Shown here piece by piece: positions 33,182 through 45,438 of a DNA stretch of 64,000 nucleotides; within the stretch, counting starts at the first letter, position 1, and each line of letters opens with the position of its first letter. The DNA is from Eutreptiella sp. 'Long Island Sound 2002'. Lineage: Eukaryota > Euglenozoa > Euglenophyceae > Eutreptiales > Eutreptiaceae. The notes under the pieces are model-generated. The model worked only from the letters and a program-made list of their open reading frames with translations. It ran no database searches and had not been told where the DNA came from. The translations under genes and the position numbers were made by a program. The DNA is taken from positions 156,506,352-156,570,351 of the forward strand of contig OZ038381.1 of the NCBI GenBank assembly GCA_964036045.1, in the 5' to 3' direction.

Positions 33182-36100
33182 TCATATCTGCCGGATTCTC
33201 TTTCGTCTGCGTGCCATCAGGCTGTCCCTCTGCTCATCCCCCTCTCTGTCCTCCATTCCCGTCTCTCCCCCTGACCGCCTTGGCCGCCAATCTGGCCGCC
33301 TCCGTACTTCCATCTCTGTGATTTTTGGGTTGTACCTGATCAACGCCATCTCCACCCGCTTGGTGACTGGATCACGCATGTCGTCCGCCCGCGCCTCCAA
33401 CTGCGTCTCTCTGCACGCCATGCGTTCCTGGAGATGTTCCACCATACGCCGCAACAGCCTGTGCGCCATGGCCTCCGGTGCCACTGTATGCCCCTGGAGT
33501 GCCCGCTACAGCGGTTTCGCTATCACCATGTGCCATAGTCCCTTGCGGTGCCCTTCTTTCCCCAGCTCTCTCTTCACCGCGCTTCTGCCTCTCGCACCCT
33601 TCGTGAGTAACGGGACGTCCTGATCCTGAACCAGTGATTCCTCGATCCCCTTATACTGCGCACACCGCATGAAGTGCTCGTATGTTTCCTGCCCTTGGCC
33701 ACAGTGGCTCTCATGTACTCCCCCGGGAGGTCCATACCTTATGTCTGTACCACCTCATGATCGTTTCACGCACCGGCACCTGCCCCGTGATCGCCTGCAG
33801 CCTTCTGGTTTGCAGCCTTTTGGGCAGCGATTCCGGCCTCAGCACGTTGGGGTAGTGGACCCGCTGTCCCACCTTGCCCTCCAAGTACTCGTTCAGCTCT
33901 ACCACCTCCGGCCCCCCTCGTACTTGGGCTAGCATGTGCACCGGCTGTGGATACACCCTTAGTTCCTGCTTGCCTCTGTCCTCCTCCACCACCCACCTGG
34001 CCTTCTCCTCTTCCCCGACTCTTGGAGGTATATGCACCAAGTGGAGGTGCCCTTTGCTCTCTGGCACCCTCCACTCTGGTTCCTGCTCCTTATCCACCGC
34101 TTGCGCCGCCCCATTCGCCTCATGATTCCCCACTCCCGCCCTGTGTGACTCCTGTTTCACCAGGTGTATGACCAGGGGCACTTTCTTCATCTCCAGCCCG
34201 TGCCATATCGCTTACAACTGTGACGACAGTCCCGTGCCCAGGGCCTCATGCAGTGGCCTGCTGGCCAGTCTCCGGAGGGACGCCATGTCCGCCTCCGCGT
34301 CCACCACCATCCACACTTCCCGTACGTCCTCCCCTATCTCCCCAACCACGTCCGCCACCGCCTGCACCTCTCCATGGGACGCTGCTCCGTGCACCATCTT
34401 TTCCACCACACTCTCCGTCACCTGTCCCACCCCCTTGACCCTTACCGCCGCTGCCCCCGCCATGGGCGGCTGTCCTTCCACCCCGGACCCGTCCAGAAAT
34501 AGCACCACCCTCTCCTTCGTGGGCTCCGGTATGCGCACCACCTCCCTCGGGTAGTGGCGGTACACTTTGTGCTTCCCAATGCCATACTCTCGTACCCCAC
34601 CCCCGATGCTTAGCTCTCTTACCCCTCTGTACACCGCCCACTTATTGTCCGTCCTGGCCTTCCATCCCTTCGTCACCACCACTCCGTAGCACCATGCCCT
34701 GTCCACTTTCGCCCTGCCCTGCTCTAGGTATGCCTGTACCAGAACCAGGTACCATACCCTGTCTGCTGGCAACCCGTGGACCGTCAGCCTGATCCTCCTC
34801 GCACTCTCTCCACACTTGTGGCCCACGGGCACCATATGCGCCTCCTCGTCGGGCCTCCCCGTGTCCGTCATCCGGAAACTCACCGCCACCCCATCATCCT
34901 CTTCTTGTAGTCCTTGCACTGTGTCCCATCCAGACTGGACCCCTGTTCTTTTCCCCTCCTTATCCTCTCCCCACCAGACCTCCACGTCCCCCTGGGCCTC
35001 CTCATCCTCCCGCACCTCCTTGGGCAGCCGCAGCACCGGCCCCCACCACTGCCCCCTGGCGTCCGTAGTGCGCATGGTCGCGTTCGGGAACGCCCACGCC
35101 GTCATTCGTAGGACTGGCCACGGGATTTGCCTCGCCTCCTTGGTGCACCTCCAGCACAGGTTCCCCTGTCCTGCCCCTTCCGGGATGTTGTCTTTCCGGA
35201 ACATATCTGCATGGACATCATACCACTGCCCGGCCGCACTCTGTACCTTCCCCCTCGGTCCTTTGAGTCCCAGCGGCGCACACAACAGTATGCCCGGTCT
35301 GGCCTTGTCCCTCTCCCCCCTGTCCAGCACCACTCTCTCTTGCTGCGCCCCCTCTCCTCTCACGCCTCTTGGCTTCCTCTGCTGGATCCCCCACAGCGCC
35401 ACCCACTCCTTCCACATCGCGCGCATCCTCCTGCTCCACCTTGCGCGGTCCTCTTGTCCTCTTGCTCTCCTCATCATCCACCTGTATACACCCAATTCCA
35501 CCACCCTGGTGTCCCGATAGAACTCCGCATGGTGCAGCCCCGCCTTCTTGTATTCCTTCATATCCTTCCTGCGCACGTGCAGCACCTCCATGTTCACTCC
35601 TTCCTTCCTGATCCACCGTACCGTCCCATGTGCCGACCCCCCGAAGTCCGTGTCCAGGACGAGGATTATGGTCCTGATCATGGTCCCCACCTACCGCACG
35701 TCCTGTTGGTTGCCAGCATGTGTTCTTCCCCCGGCAACACTGCCTGTAGGGCGCACCACATGCGCTCCCTCTTCTCCGCCGCCAACCGTCTGCGCCGGTG
35801 CCACACATAGCGCGGGCACATGTTCTCCTCCTTCTGAACCTCTGCGACCGCGTGATAGCACACCCGTCTCACCGCCTCTTCCTGATTGTGGCACATCCTG
35901 CTCAGCGTCCTCGCCGTGTGTGCCCTGTACGCCTCCCCCGCCGTGGGCATCCCTTCTCCATAGTAGGCCGTCGGCGACCGCAACACGCACCACGGCACCT
36001 CTGTGGGTATCCCCTCGTACCCTCTGATGAGCCTCCGCACTTCTCCCTCCACCTCCTCCAGCTGCTCCCTCCAGTACGGGAGGTGCATCCCCTGGTACCC

Positions 36101-38564
36101 TACAGCCGCATTGAGCACCGCCCGCAGGTAGTACAGGGTCGTCTGCACTGACGGGGGGTGCCGCCGCAGGACCACCAGCATCGCCCTGAACCCCCTGACT
36201 AATTTGTCAGGTAGCCTGACCCCCCTCGCCTCCATGGCCTGCACATGTCCCAGCACCACGGCTTTTTCTGCCCTCTCCAGCCATGCCACTCCGTCTCCTA
36301 CATCCAGCGCCATGCCTTCCTCTGGACCCCTCCTAAGACCCCCCGACTTCTCCGCGCTCCAGACAAGGTGGTTATCCCTCCTGTACCTCTGCATCAGGTC
36401 CTGTACCACCTGTTGGGCCTTTGAATCCCGCGCCATGGGTACCGCATCATCCACATACGCCTGCGCCGGCGACGTGTGTGGCGCCCGCGCCAGTTGTGGA
36501 TATTCCCGCGCTATCCAACTCATCAGGGGGAGCATGGCCAGCAAGTACAGGAACGGGCCCTCCACCCCGCTTTGTGGCACCCCGCTGCCTGGGGTTACCC
36601 ACTCGGTACACCCCTTCCCCGTGGCGACCGTGTACCTCCTTGAGCGCAGGTACTTTTCCACGAAGTCACCATATGGGAGTCCTAGCTGTCGCCACACCTC
36701 CTCTATGAGCCTATGCGGCGTGTTGGGGAACGCCCAGACGCCATGAACGCCTCTAGGTCCTCATCATCGAGGTACATATCGTACAGGAAGCTTGCTTCCT
36801 GTGTGGACCTACCCGGCACTGACCCCCACATATTGTCCGGTATGACCCCTGCTGCATACAGCCGCCGCTGTTTCCTCCCGAAGATCACCATCCAGAACAG
36901 CTTGGCCTCTGTGACGGCACAGCATATTGGTCTCCAGTTCCCCGGCCTGAGGTGATCCCCCTTCTTGTACAGGGGCCGCACCTTGCCCCCCCATTCCTTT
37001 GGGGGCTCGCCTGTGCGCAACACCTCTGTGACCCTCCCCGGTAGACCATCCAGCTCCGGCGCCTCCAGGTGCTGGTACGCCTCCGCCACCAGCTGGTCCA
37101 CTCCCGGCCTCTTTTTCCCCTTGAGAGCCTTCACTGCCTCTTTAATTTCCCCTAGCGTCACCCTGCTGCGGTGTATGTCCTCGCTCTGCTCTGCCGTGAA
37201 CACCCGCGGTAACGCCCTTACCATTCTCCTTGTGATCCCGCTTAGCTCCTGCTGCCCCTGGTTGTGCTGCCTCCTGAAACTCTGCGCCGACTCCTCCAGC
37301 ACTTCCTTTTTGTTGCCAGTGACCCTGCCACACTGCAGTCTCACCGCCCTGATTTCCTTTGGTTTTCCAGCCTCAGCGAGCTCTCTGATGTACCGTAGCG
37401 ACTTGTACGGCACCGCCCTTTCCATGTATCTCTGATGCTCCGCCACCACTTTCTGGTATATCCTCTCGTGTTCCTCCTCCACAGCCCTGCTCGCTGTTCG
37501 CACCCTCTTCTTCGCCTGTGTCACCTCCGTTTGCCACTCCGTCCCCTCTTCCCGCGCCCGTGCCTCGACCTCCTCTTGCTGCCGTTTCCTCAGTGTGGCC
37601 ACCAGCCTTTGCCGCTTGGGCTGTGCCTGCGACTCCCCCCCTTGCTTGGTAAACCCGCATATCCACGCTGCCCTCCTCATGGCCTGATGTACTTGTTTCC
37701 CCTGCCTCATTTTGGCGTGTACCCGCTGCCCCCACTGTTGCCACCTCTCGTCCCCCTCCTCCGGCCACTTCACCATTGGCGGCAGGCTGACGCCTTCCTC
37801 GTCCGACCCCTGCTCATCCTCCTGTTCGTCCCCGGGCTCCCCCACCTTCACTTCCACAGTCACCATCATGGGGCAATGCCCCTTCCTGTCCTGCATTTCT
37901 TCCGGCCCCACCATGTATCCCGCCGTCACCCCCTTGACCCAGCTGTGGTCAGCGTACACCGCGTCTATCCGCGACGGCGCGCTGCCTTCCGGTGCCGGGT
38001 AGTGTGAGGAGCCCGGCGCTCCACTGTACGACACGTCCTGCAGCCTCATTTCCTCCACAAACTTCCGCACCTCGCGGTCCACCTCCCTCTCCGCGCCCCT
38101 CCTCCGGGGATCGTAGTTGAAGTCTGCAACTACGATGACTGGCCCCCTCTCCAGCGCCCTGTCGTACTCCATCCTCAGCTGCGCCACATACTCTTTGACC
38201 CTCCTCCCATGTGGGACATGGCAGTTGATGATGACTACCTGTCCATGCTCCGTCGCCACATCATACACCGCCCTTCGTCCCCTCGCTCGCACCTTCTTGT
38301 CCTGCACAACGCTGAGCCCTCTGCGCACCAACAGCGGCACCCCCTGCGCCCACTCCCGCTGGTACTCTTTCCCTCCTTGTCGTACATCTGCGTGCACACT
38401 ACGTTGTCCTTCCCCTGCAACCTTATCTCCTGGTACGCCACCACGTTGGGGTCCGCCTCATGCAGCTTCATCTGCTGCCACGCTGCCTTGTCCGCCCGAT
38501 ACAGTGCTGAGGGGTCATTATGGGTGTACAACTTCATGCGTTGCCACCTGCCCTCCCCATCCAC
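33182..38564 (-). pseudogene. LINE-beta pol: APE endonuclease, RT, RNase H, Zn knuckle
   Basis: The endonuclease begins near 38564: VVAYQEIRL carries the Glu, a frameshift follows near 38385, then VVADFNYD, SRIDAVYAD and KGHCPMM supply the later catalytic blocks of an AP-endonuclease fold. The RT follows with LYKKGDHLR, NWRPI and VPGRS. About 40 bases appear lost near 36735 (motif A), then come GSGVPQSGVEGP and YVDD (near 36450). A CWRC linker precedes RNase H: LFLDGSG, SHGEVQAVAD, VVDAEAD, an in-frame TAA at 34214-34212, then KQESHR. After another shift, an HCGQGQETYEHFMRC knuckle ends at TAG (33508-33506). The frame stays open to 33182. Pol would nick target DNA and prime reverse transcription there. 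Confidence 0.88.
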
Positions 38565-38668
38565 TCATAGATCCCCGTTGTCTGTCGTGCCTTTGTCCTC
38601 CCCTCTGTTCCTTCCCCCCTGTCTTCGTCTGGCTTCTTTCTTCTTCTTCCCGACCGCCCCCCGCTTCA

Positions 38669-41600
38669 TTAATTGTCACTTCCTCTTCTTGTTCTTCCCC
38701 CCCGCCGACACCTCTTCTCCTTCCAATTCCCTCGCCTCCTGCTCCGGAACCAGCTGCCCGTGTATTTCCATCTCCCTACCTTGCGGCATACCTGCAACCT
38801 TTCCACCGGGTACGGCAGTCTCTCCTCATCCCCCTCCCCCTGATCCTCCCACTGCACGATGGCTGCCCTCGTCACATGTCCCTTGCGATCTTGTTGTTCG
38901 ATCATCTCCTCCACTGTTCCCACATACCTCCTCCACTTCCCACTCACTTTGTGCGGACCATACACTGTCATCCCTTCCCGCACCGCCCACTGCTCTTCCC
39001 AGCCCCGCTGCTCCTCCCCGTACCTTACTCCCCTCGCCCGTTTCCTTCTTGGCCTCCCTTCCCCTTCCCCCTCCTGCCGCTGCTCTGCTTGCAGATCCTG
39101 CTCGTCCGCCTCTCTCCCCCGCTTGCCGCCCTCCCTCTCACTTCCCTCTCTTGTCCCCTCCCCATTGCTCCCCTCCTCCACCCTGTCTCCAGCAGCACTC
39201 TCCTGCCCTCCTCCCTCTGCTTCTCCCTCTTCCACCCCTTCTTCTCCCTCCTCTCTGTCTTCTCGCCCGCCTGCTGCCAGTCCCGGCTCCCGGCCTTCCT
39301 CTTCCCGCGCTTGGTCCTGCCCCCTTTCGTCTCGTTCCTCCTCACCATCCCCATCCCCCACTATGAACCGCATTTGTCCCCCTCTCCCCCTCCGCATCCC
39401 CCTCCACTTACTTGGCCTCTCCCCCCCCTGATCGTCTTCCACCTCCAGGCCTGGCTTCCTGGCCCCCTCCGTGAGCCTTCTCGCTCTCTCCAATGCCTCC
39501 TTCCTGTGCCCGTCCTCTGTTCTGGGTGCCACGATCCACCTCGGCTGCTCCCCTCCCCTGCTGCTGGCCACCCACTCCAATGCCAACCGGATCTGTTCCC
39601 TGATATCTTCCGCTTCTTCCGCCTCCGCACACCTATCCATTTGCGACTCCAACGCCCGTAGGACGGCCATCTCGCGTACCTCCTCCATTCTTTCAACCCT
39701 CACCTCTTCCACCTCCCGGACCCACCACATGAGCGGGTGCTCCACCCTTTTCAACGGCGTCGCCGTATACACCACCGCTTGGCGCCTATCCCCCCTGGGT
39801 TCCACAACCCACCACGTGTGTCCGTCCTGCACCAGGTCCGTGACCCCTTGGTCTGCAGCCCCGGTGGCACTCGCCTGTGGGGACACTACTTGTATTGTGT
39901 GGCCTTTGGACCTCCTCCCCGCTGCCTCGTCATAGTCAACCATGGTCACAACCTTGCGCATCCGGTGCATTTCTGTGTCTCGGTCCCACTCTCCGGCCAT
40001 GCCTCTGCTGCACCGCACTGTCTCCCCAACGTACAGCGCCATGGCCAAGACCTGCCTCGTGGGCCCCCAAACCTCTACTGTTCTGCTCGTGCTGTCCACA
40101 CACGCCGCCACCTGCGCATCCCGCTGCATCTGCATTCACAGCACCGCCTGTTTCGGCTCCACCTTCTTTGCCGTGAGGATCTGCGCCTTTGCTTGCCTCT
40201 CGCCCGCTTCCTCCTCCTCCCCCACTGTTCCGCTCCGACCATCCGCATATCCCACCCACATGTGCTTGACATGGTGCAAGTACACCAGCGGCGCCCCTTC
40301 CCCTTCCCCCATCTGCAGCCACATAGGCCCTTGTCTCCTGGGCTGCCTTACTCTGATCCCATGGTATCCTCCCTTGGGCTCCTGTGGTCCGTCCAGCCTG
40401 CAAAGGCACCTGGCCTGCGTGCACTCTGGCCTGCACTTGTCCTCCACCGCCTCCGCTGTGGCCTTGAGGTGGTACCTAGCCTTGCTCACCATCTGCCGTA
40501 CCTCTTCAGCCCTACATCCTTTGATGCGGTCTTCCAGCCCTGGCTGCGCCGCTCCATTTTCTATCAAGACATTCTGACCTGCCGTCGCCTTGCCCCTCAG
40601 CCTCTGCGCCCACTTCTGCTGCATGTCCTTCCTGTCCCTGCCGTCCCCCAGCATGTCCAACCCTTCCGCCGCCGCCTCCTTCTGGCGCTTCTCCTTTTCT
40701 TTCTCTGCTCTGTCCAGCTCAGCAGTGTCCGCCCCATCCGCCTTTCCCCTCCCCACCTGGCCCTCGGGATGCAGCGGCTCCCTCCACGCGAGCTCCGCCA
40801 TCCATCGGATTGGCGGCTGCCCCTCCCAGTGTCCCATGGTGTACACCTGTACCGCCTGTCCCTCCCGGCCGAGTCCAATCCGGACCTCCATACCCGCCGC
40901 CGCTGCTGTGGTGACCACCACATTTGGGATCAGCACATCGTACTGGTGCCTGGCCCCTTGTCCGTGGCGTACCTCGACTTCCACCATCCCCCTGCTTCCC
41001 ACGCTGTCATCCGGGAGGATGATGTGGACTGCCTGTCCCCTCCACTGTGCCGCCGCCGGCCCCTTCGTCGCCACAGGGAATATCGCCTTTGTGTCCTCCT
41101 GCGTCATCCATTCTCCCCTGCAGTACCTTGCACGCCGAATGGCCCCTACTGCCCACTTCTCGTGCTCCACTTCTCCCGCCTCCCGCACCCATTCTTCTGC
41201 CACCCTGGCACGCGCTGATATCTCTGCACCCTGCCTCTCACACTCCGGCAGTGGCGCTATACTCTCCATGCCGTCGTCCCCCGGGAATGCATATTGCCGT
41301 GTGTCCCCCGTGTGTGGGTGCACATGGTACGTGCGGTTGGCCATGCACGCCGTCCCTTCATCCAGCATTATTTTGATGGCCTCCGCCGCCTTCAGCGTCA
41401 TCTCCTCTTCGAACGTATAAACCAACCCCTGCCCCCTGTGTCCCTGTGTCGTGGGTGCCGGAGTCAATGCCGCCCTAGTGAACTGTGCGCCCACGCTACC
41501 CGCCTCCTGTCCTCCTCCTGGCAGCTCTCTTCCCCACTCATTCCTGACTGGGACCCCCTCTCCCTGGTCGCTCGCCACGTCATTTGCCAACCCCACCACC

Positions 41601-41698
41601 GGCGTCCCCCCGCCATCACCCTGTACCTCCCCTTCCATCCCGGCTCCAGCCACACCGCTCTGTCCGGCCGTATCTGGACCGCTCTCTCTGCCCCGCAC
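38669..41698 (-). pseudogene. LINE-beta ORF1, C-terminal half with Tudor/chromo-barrel-like end
   Basis: Two open stretches in one frame (41698-40136 and 40135-38669) separated only by a TGA. The upstream part has a mixed alpha/beta-looking region and a Cys cluster (CRPECTQARCLC, near 40445-40410). The central part is a long Glu/Arg/Gly-rich acidic run (about 39450-39050). Near the end lies a compact stretch, VREGMTVYGPHK then YVGTVEEM and AAIVQWED (38980-38830), that looks like a small beta-barrel reader (Tudor, chromo-barrel or Agenet type). It is joined to the OTU part by a frameshift between about 41950 and 41700. Functions are inferred; the barrel call is tentative. Confidence 0.55.
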
Positions 41699-43866
41699 CC
41701 AGTCCCCACATCCTCCCTGTGCTGCGGCTGCAACACCGCCTCCCCCCCCCTGTGACCCACACGTCCACCCCCCCTGCCTGCCTCCTGTGCCACTCGCCTT
41801 TCCCCGTACCCTCTGGCACTTCCATATACTCCATCTCCTGTACTTGCACTCTTAGCAGCACTTCCCATCCCGCCGGTAGTTTTCTGTCTCGCGCTGTACC
41901 CCCTCCCACTCCCCTCCTCTCCCTCCCGGGGCCCTCCTGTCCCTGGTACCTCCACCTCTCCCCCCCCTCCTGGATCGGTATTTGATGCACATCCCGCCAC
42001 ATGTGCTCCTCCGTCCGCTCCCTTTCCCCCCCCCCCCTTCTCCGGTCCTTCTTCTGCCAACTCCTCCTCCATTGTCACTTCTGCATCGCCTTTCGATTCT
42101 GTCCCTTCTTCTGCGTCCGCCCCCGCCACTGCCTCCGCGTCTTCTTCCCCTGGGGGCCACAGCAGCTCGTAGTGTCCCCCCCCTCGTCTGCTCCACGGCA
42201 GCGCTGCTGCCGTTCGCTTTCCTTCTCCCACTTCTGCCATCTTCCGATACACCCCCTGCGGTCCCCACTCCTGGTACATTGGCACTCTGCATCCCTTGCT
42301 CTGCGCCCACCTCCCAACTTCACATGCCCCTCCCCATATCTCTCCCATGCGCACTTTGTCCAGGTACTGATCCCACGTGCGCGCTCCTGCGTCCCTCATG
42401 ACTCTCCGCACCCAGCCCGACTCTGGGGGCCGCGCCATCTCCCCCTCCGTGAGCGCTTTGCGCACCTCTTCTGCTGCTGCCCGCCCCCCCGCCCCGTCCA
42501 CCGCGCTGAGTGCCCAATACAGGCACTTGCCATCCCCTGATATGACCTGTCGCCTCGCCCCCTCCGGCATTTCTTCCGGCCATCCCTGCCCCTCTTGTGC
42601 GCTGTCGAGCACTCTTTGCACTGCCGCCGCCACGTCTGCCGCGTCACTCCTTCGACCTCTGACACCCCACAGAACCGCATAGGGTCTTCGCTTGGTCCAC
42701 AGGATTCCCGCATCCAGCGGGGTTCCTTCCCCATACGCCACCAACTTTCTGTATCTGTTTCCGCTTTTTGTCTCCCTGTAAACCGCCACCTTGTAGCCCC
42801 CCTCCGCTGCCCATGCCTCCACCCCCGGTGGCCCCCCCATCCTCCTCCCCTGCCTAGTCCGCTGTATGTACCTCTGCAACTATACTTCCTCCTGTGCCAG
42901 GCACTCCTCCATTTCTCCCATATTGTGTCTACTCTCCACCCTGGTAGCCACTCCTTGCCTTATCCACTGTACCTCTTCCTCACTGTTCGGTCTGCCCTCC
43001 AGTGCACACAACACCTCCCACAATGTGTTGACATCCTTCCCGTACATGTGCTCCACGAGCACCCCTTCCTCTGCTCTCTCCCTCGCCCCCTCCAATGCAC
43101 CCTCCCGCCTCTTCCACGCCCATGCCGCCTTGCGTTGCTGTTCCTCTTCGTTCCCCGCCGCACTCCCCACACTCCCCGTTCCACACGTCGACGGCCGACT
43201 CTCGCCCGAAGCAACACTGTGTCCTCGTTCGCCTCCCGCACCCACCCTAACCTGTGCCACCCCGCCCGTGCCTGCTCTTCCCGCCTCTCCTGTTGTACTG
43301 CCTTCCCCCGTCTCTTCGTGCTCCCACACCACCTCGTACACTCACGTCTTCCTCCACAGGATCCCTACCGTCATCCCCTTCTCCCCTCCATACTCCTGTA
43401 TCTTCCTGTAGCCCTCTCCATCCTTCGTCTCCCGGTACACTTTCACTCTGTATCCAACCTACGCCGCCCACGCCTCAACCTCCGGCGGTCCTCCCATCCT
43501 TCTCCCTTGTACCAGCTTCCGTACGTACTCCTTCCATCCCGTCTCCACCTGCGGCAAGGGCTCCTGCATCACCCCTGTCTGTAACCTCTCCTCGACCGCA
43601 GCGACTACCCTTGCTCGCACTTCCTTCGCTTCCTCATTTGTGCCTTGGCCTCCTTCGATAACACTCATAGCTCTCCACAAGGAGTCCACTCCGTCACCCT
43701 CCATACCCTGTGTCACCACTCCCGCATGGATTCGGTCTTGTTCCCCTTCGAACGTTCTTTCACTCCCGGTCCATGCGCATGCCGCTCTTCTCTTTCGTGT
43801 CTCACTCCTCGCGCTCTCCATCGACTGCCTGCTCCTTTCGCTGGCCTCCTCTTCGGTCGCGTACAT
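41464..43866 (-). pseudogene. LINE-beta ORF1, N-terminal half: three consecutive OTU-type protease modules
   Basis: Module 3 (about 42580-42150) has ISGDGKCLYWALS with the OTU Asp-Gly-x-Cys motif, WGGACEVGRWA, and RGGGHYELLWP with the catalytic His: a normal OTU cysteine protease (ubiquitin-type deconjugase family). Upstream are two diverged copies of the same layout. Module 1 (about 43720-43310) has GDGVDSLWRAMS with Asp for Cys, GGPPEVEAWAA, and VYEVVWEH with Val for His. Module 2 (about 43065-42640) has GKDVNTLWEVL with Asn for Cys, GGPPGVEAWAA, and PYAVLWG with Pro for His. Stops at the GGPP/AWAA junction of module 1, before VYEVVW, and at 42880 interrupt them. Past module 3 the frame is Glu/Gly-rich to 41464. 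The true start is not identified. Confidence 0.75.
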
Positions 43867-44463
43867 TGTATGTCTCCTGTGTACACAGTGTATGCCTCTC
43901 CTCCACTGCCCCTCTTGGCTACCTTCCCCGTCCCTCCAACCCTCCCCTCTTGCACACCTCGCTTCAGGCGTAAAGGCATCCCCGGTGTCCGGGGGTGTTT
44001 GCGTTCTTCAATGGCCCCTCCAGGGCCTCAAGCACGTTCTACCGCCCCAACCCAAGCACGATGCTTGCCGTCAAGTGTGCCCTTCGAGCGCCGTTTGTTT
44101 ACTGGGCGTCTAGCCGCTGGTACTCCCCGGCTGAATCCTTTCCCCACTGCTTCACCTTCCTTCCTTTCGCCCCCTCTTTGTTGTCACCTGGGTCTCCCCC
44201 TCTGCGTCTTGGCGCCCCTGTGTGCTGCCCCTCCCCCTCCCCCCCTCCCTCTTTCCATTCCCCCTGCCGTAGCCCCTTCCCGGCCCCTGCGTTCGCCTTT
44301 TCCTCCTGCCGTCGCCGCCTCCTCCCCTTGATGCTGCTCCGCACACTCCATACCTTCTCCTGGCGTTCCTGCCTCATGCTTCCGTCTTGGATTTTCCACC
44401 TTGGGTGTGTGTTTTCCCCGTTGTCCCGGCCCTGCTCCTCCTGGGTGGTGTTCTGGGCCGCCG

Positions 44464-44790
44464 GTGTGCACGCTCTGTGTGTGGTGTTGCGTGTACGGTG
44501 TCCTGGGCCTCCTGGCTCCTGTTCACCGGTGTGCTCGCTCCATCTGTGGTGGTGCGTGTACGGCGTGCTGGGCCTCCTGGCCTCTGTTCACCGCCGTGCA
44601 CGCCCTGTGTGCGGTGTTGCGTGCACGGCTTCCTGGCTCCTGCTCACCGGCGTGCACGCTCTGTGTGTGGTGTTGCGGGTGCAGTGTCCTGTGCCGCTCC
44701 GTTCCAGTTCACCGGCGTGCACGCTCTCCGTGTGTTGTTGCATGCGCGGTGTCCTGGGCCGCTTGGCTCCTGTTCACTGGTGTGCCTGTC
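44464..44790. repeat. 65-bp tandem monomers at the 5' end of LINE-beta
   Basis: Units begin at about 44464, 44529, 44594 (a shorter 56-bp unit), 44650 and 44715, with a partial sixth. Each has GTGCACGCTCTGTGTG, TTGCG(T/G)G and CTCCTGTTCACCG-like words. They lie upstream of ORF1 with respect to the element, where some LINEs carry repeated promoter monomers. Confidence 0.85.
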
Positions 44791-44987
44791 TGTGTTCTGT
44801 GTTCTGTGTTTGGGTGTAAGAGCAGTTGTCACAGTTGCCCCGCATTGCATCGCAGGACAGGACCCCCATTGTACAGTATACACCTTTGCGCAATGGCTCC
44901 CTCACATCCCCAAGTTACGGTTCCCTCGCCCCCCCGAAAACTATGCAATGGACACGTAACACAGAACAAGTCATGCAGCAAACATAC

Positions 44988-45083
44988 CATAGTCTTTAGG
45001 CAACGGTGGCCTCCTGTCATCCCCATTGCGGGTCTGGCTCCTTGAGCAGCACGGCTGTGGAATCCTTCTTGAAAAACTGCCGT
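44988..45083 (-). CDS. Host RS-gene exon (32 codons, phase 1)
   Basis: Acceptor TCAG at 45085-45084, donor GTATGT after 44988. Reads DGSFSRRIPQPCCSRSQTRN then DDRRPPLPKDY. It ends with the same R-R-P-x-L-P plus GTATG pattern as the next three exons. It is the last such exon before LINE-beta. Confidence 0.55.
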
Positions 45084-45438
45084 CTGAGGCCCGTAAAGGG
45101 TGCCGAGAGTGCACGCAAGCTGTTGGTTGAGAGGGATATGCATCGGCAAAGCTGAGCGGTGTGTACAAATGTCATAGCCCTAGCGGAGCTAATTCACCAG
45201 CGCAGGAAACACACCAGCTGACGCTCCTAGTCTATCAGGCCTTGAAGAGTTGCGTGAGATAGACGGATCCCTCCGCTCCGTACCATCTGGTTGCCAGCCT
45301 AGCAGAGAGGCAATCATTGAAGGGGGTGTTGGGGGGGGGGGACCCACCTTGCCCTCCTCTCCAATCCACACCACCCTGAGAAGCCCATATATGTGCAAAG
45401 CTGACTAATCTATCCAAATGTCAGGGCACCAAAGATAC

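Larger units (their letters stand above)
30250..44800 (-). mobile_element. LINE-beta: near full-length non-LTR retroelement with OTU modules
   Basis: A leftward element. It consists of 65-bp monomers (44790-44464), ORF1 with three OTU-type modules and a long charged region (43866-38669), pol with APE endonuclease, RT, RNase H and Zn knuckle (38564-33182), a hairpin array (33094-32734), and a downstream gag-like ORF (32666-30231). The sense strand is G-rich, giving Glu/Arg/Gly/Val-rich protein, the opposite of LINE-alpha although RT and RNase H are clearly related. Frameshifts and stops in every ORF show it is dead. It lies among minus-strand host exons and probably interrupted that locus. Ends are approximate, and I found no convincing target duplication. 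Confidence 0.82.

Noticed and set aside
38117-39661. 514-codon plus-strand frame and neighbours across 38-43 kb
   Set aside because: Composition shadow (Pro/Ser/Leu-rich) of the G-rich LINE-beta ORFs on the other strand.
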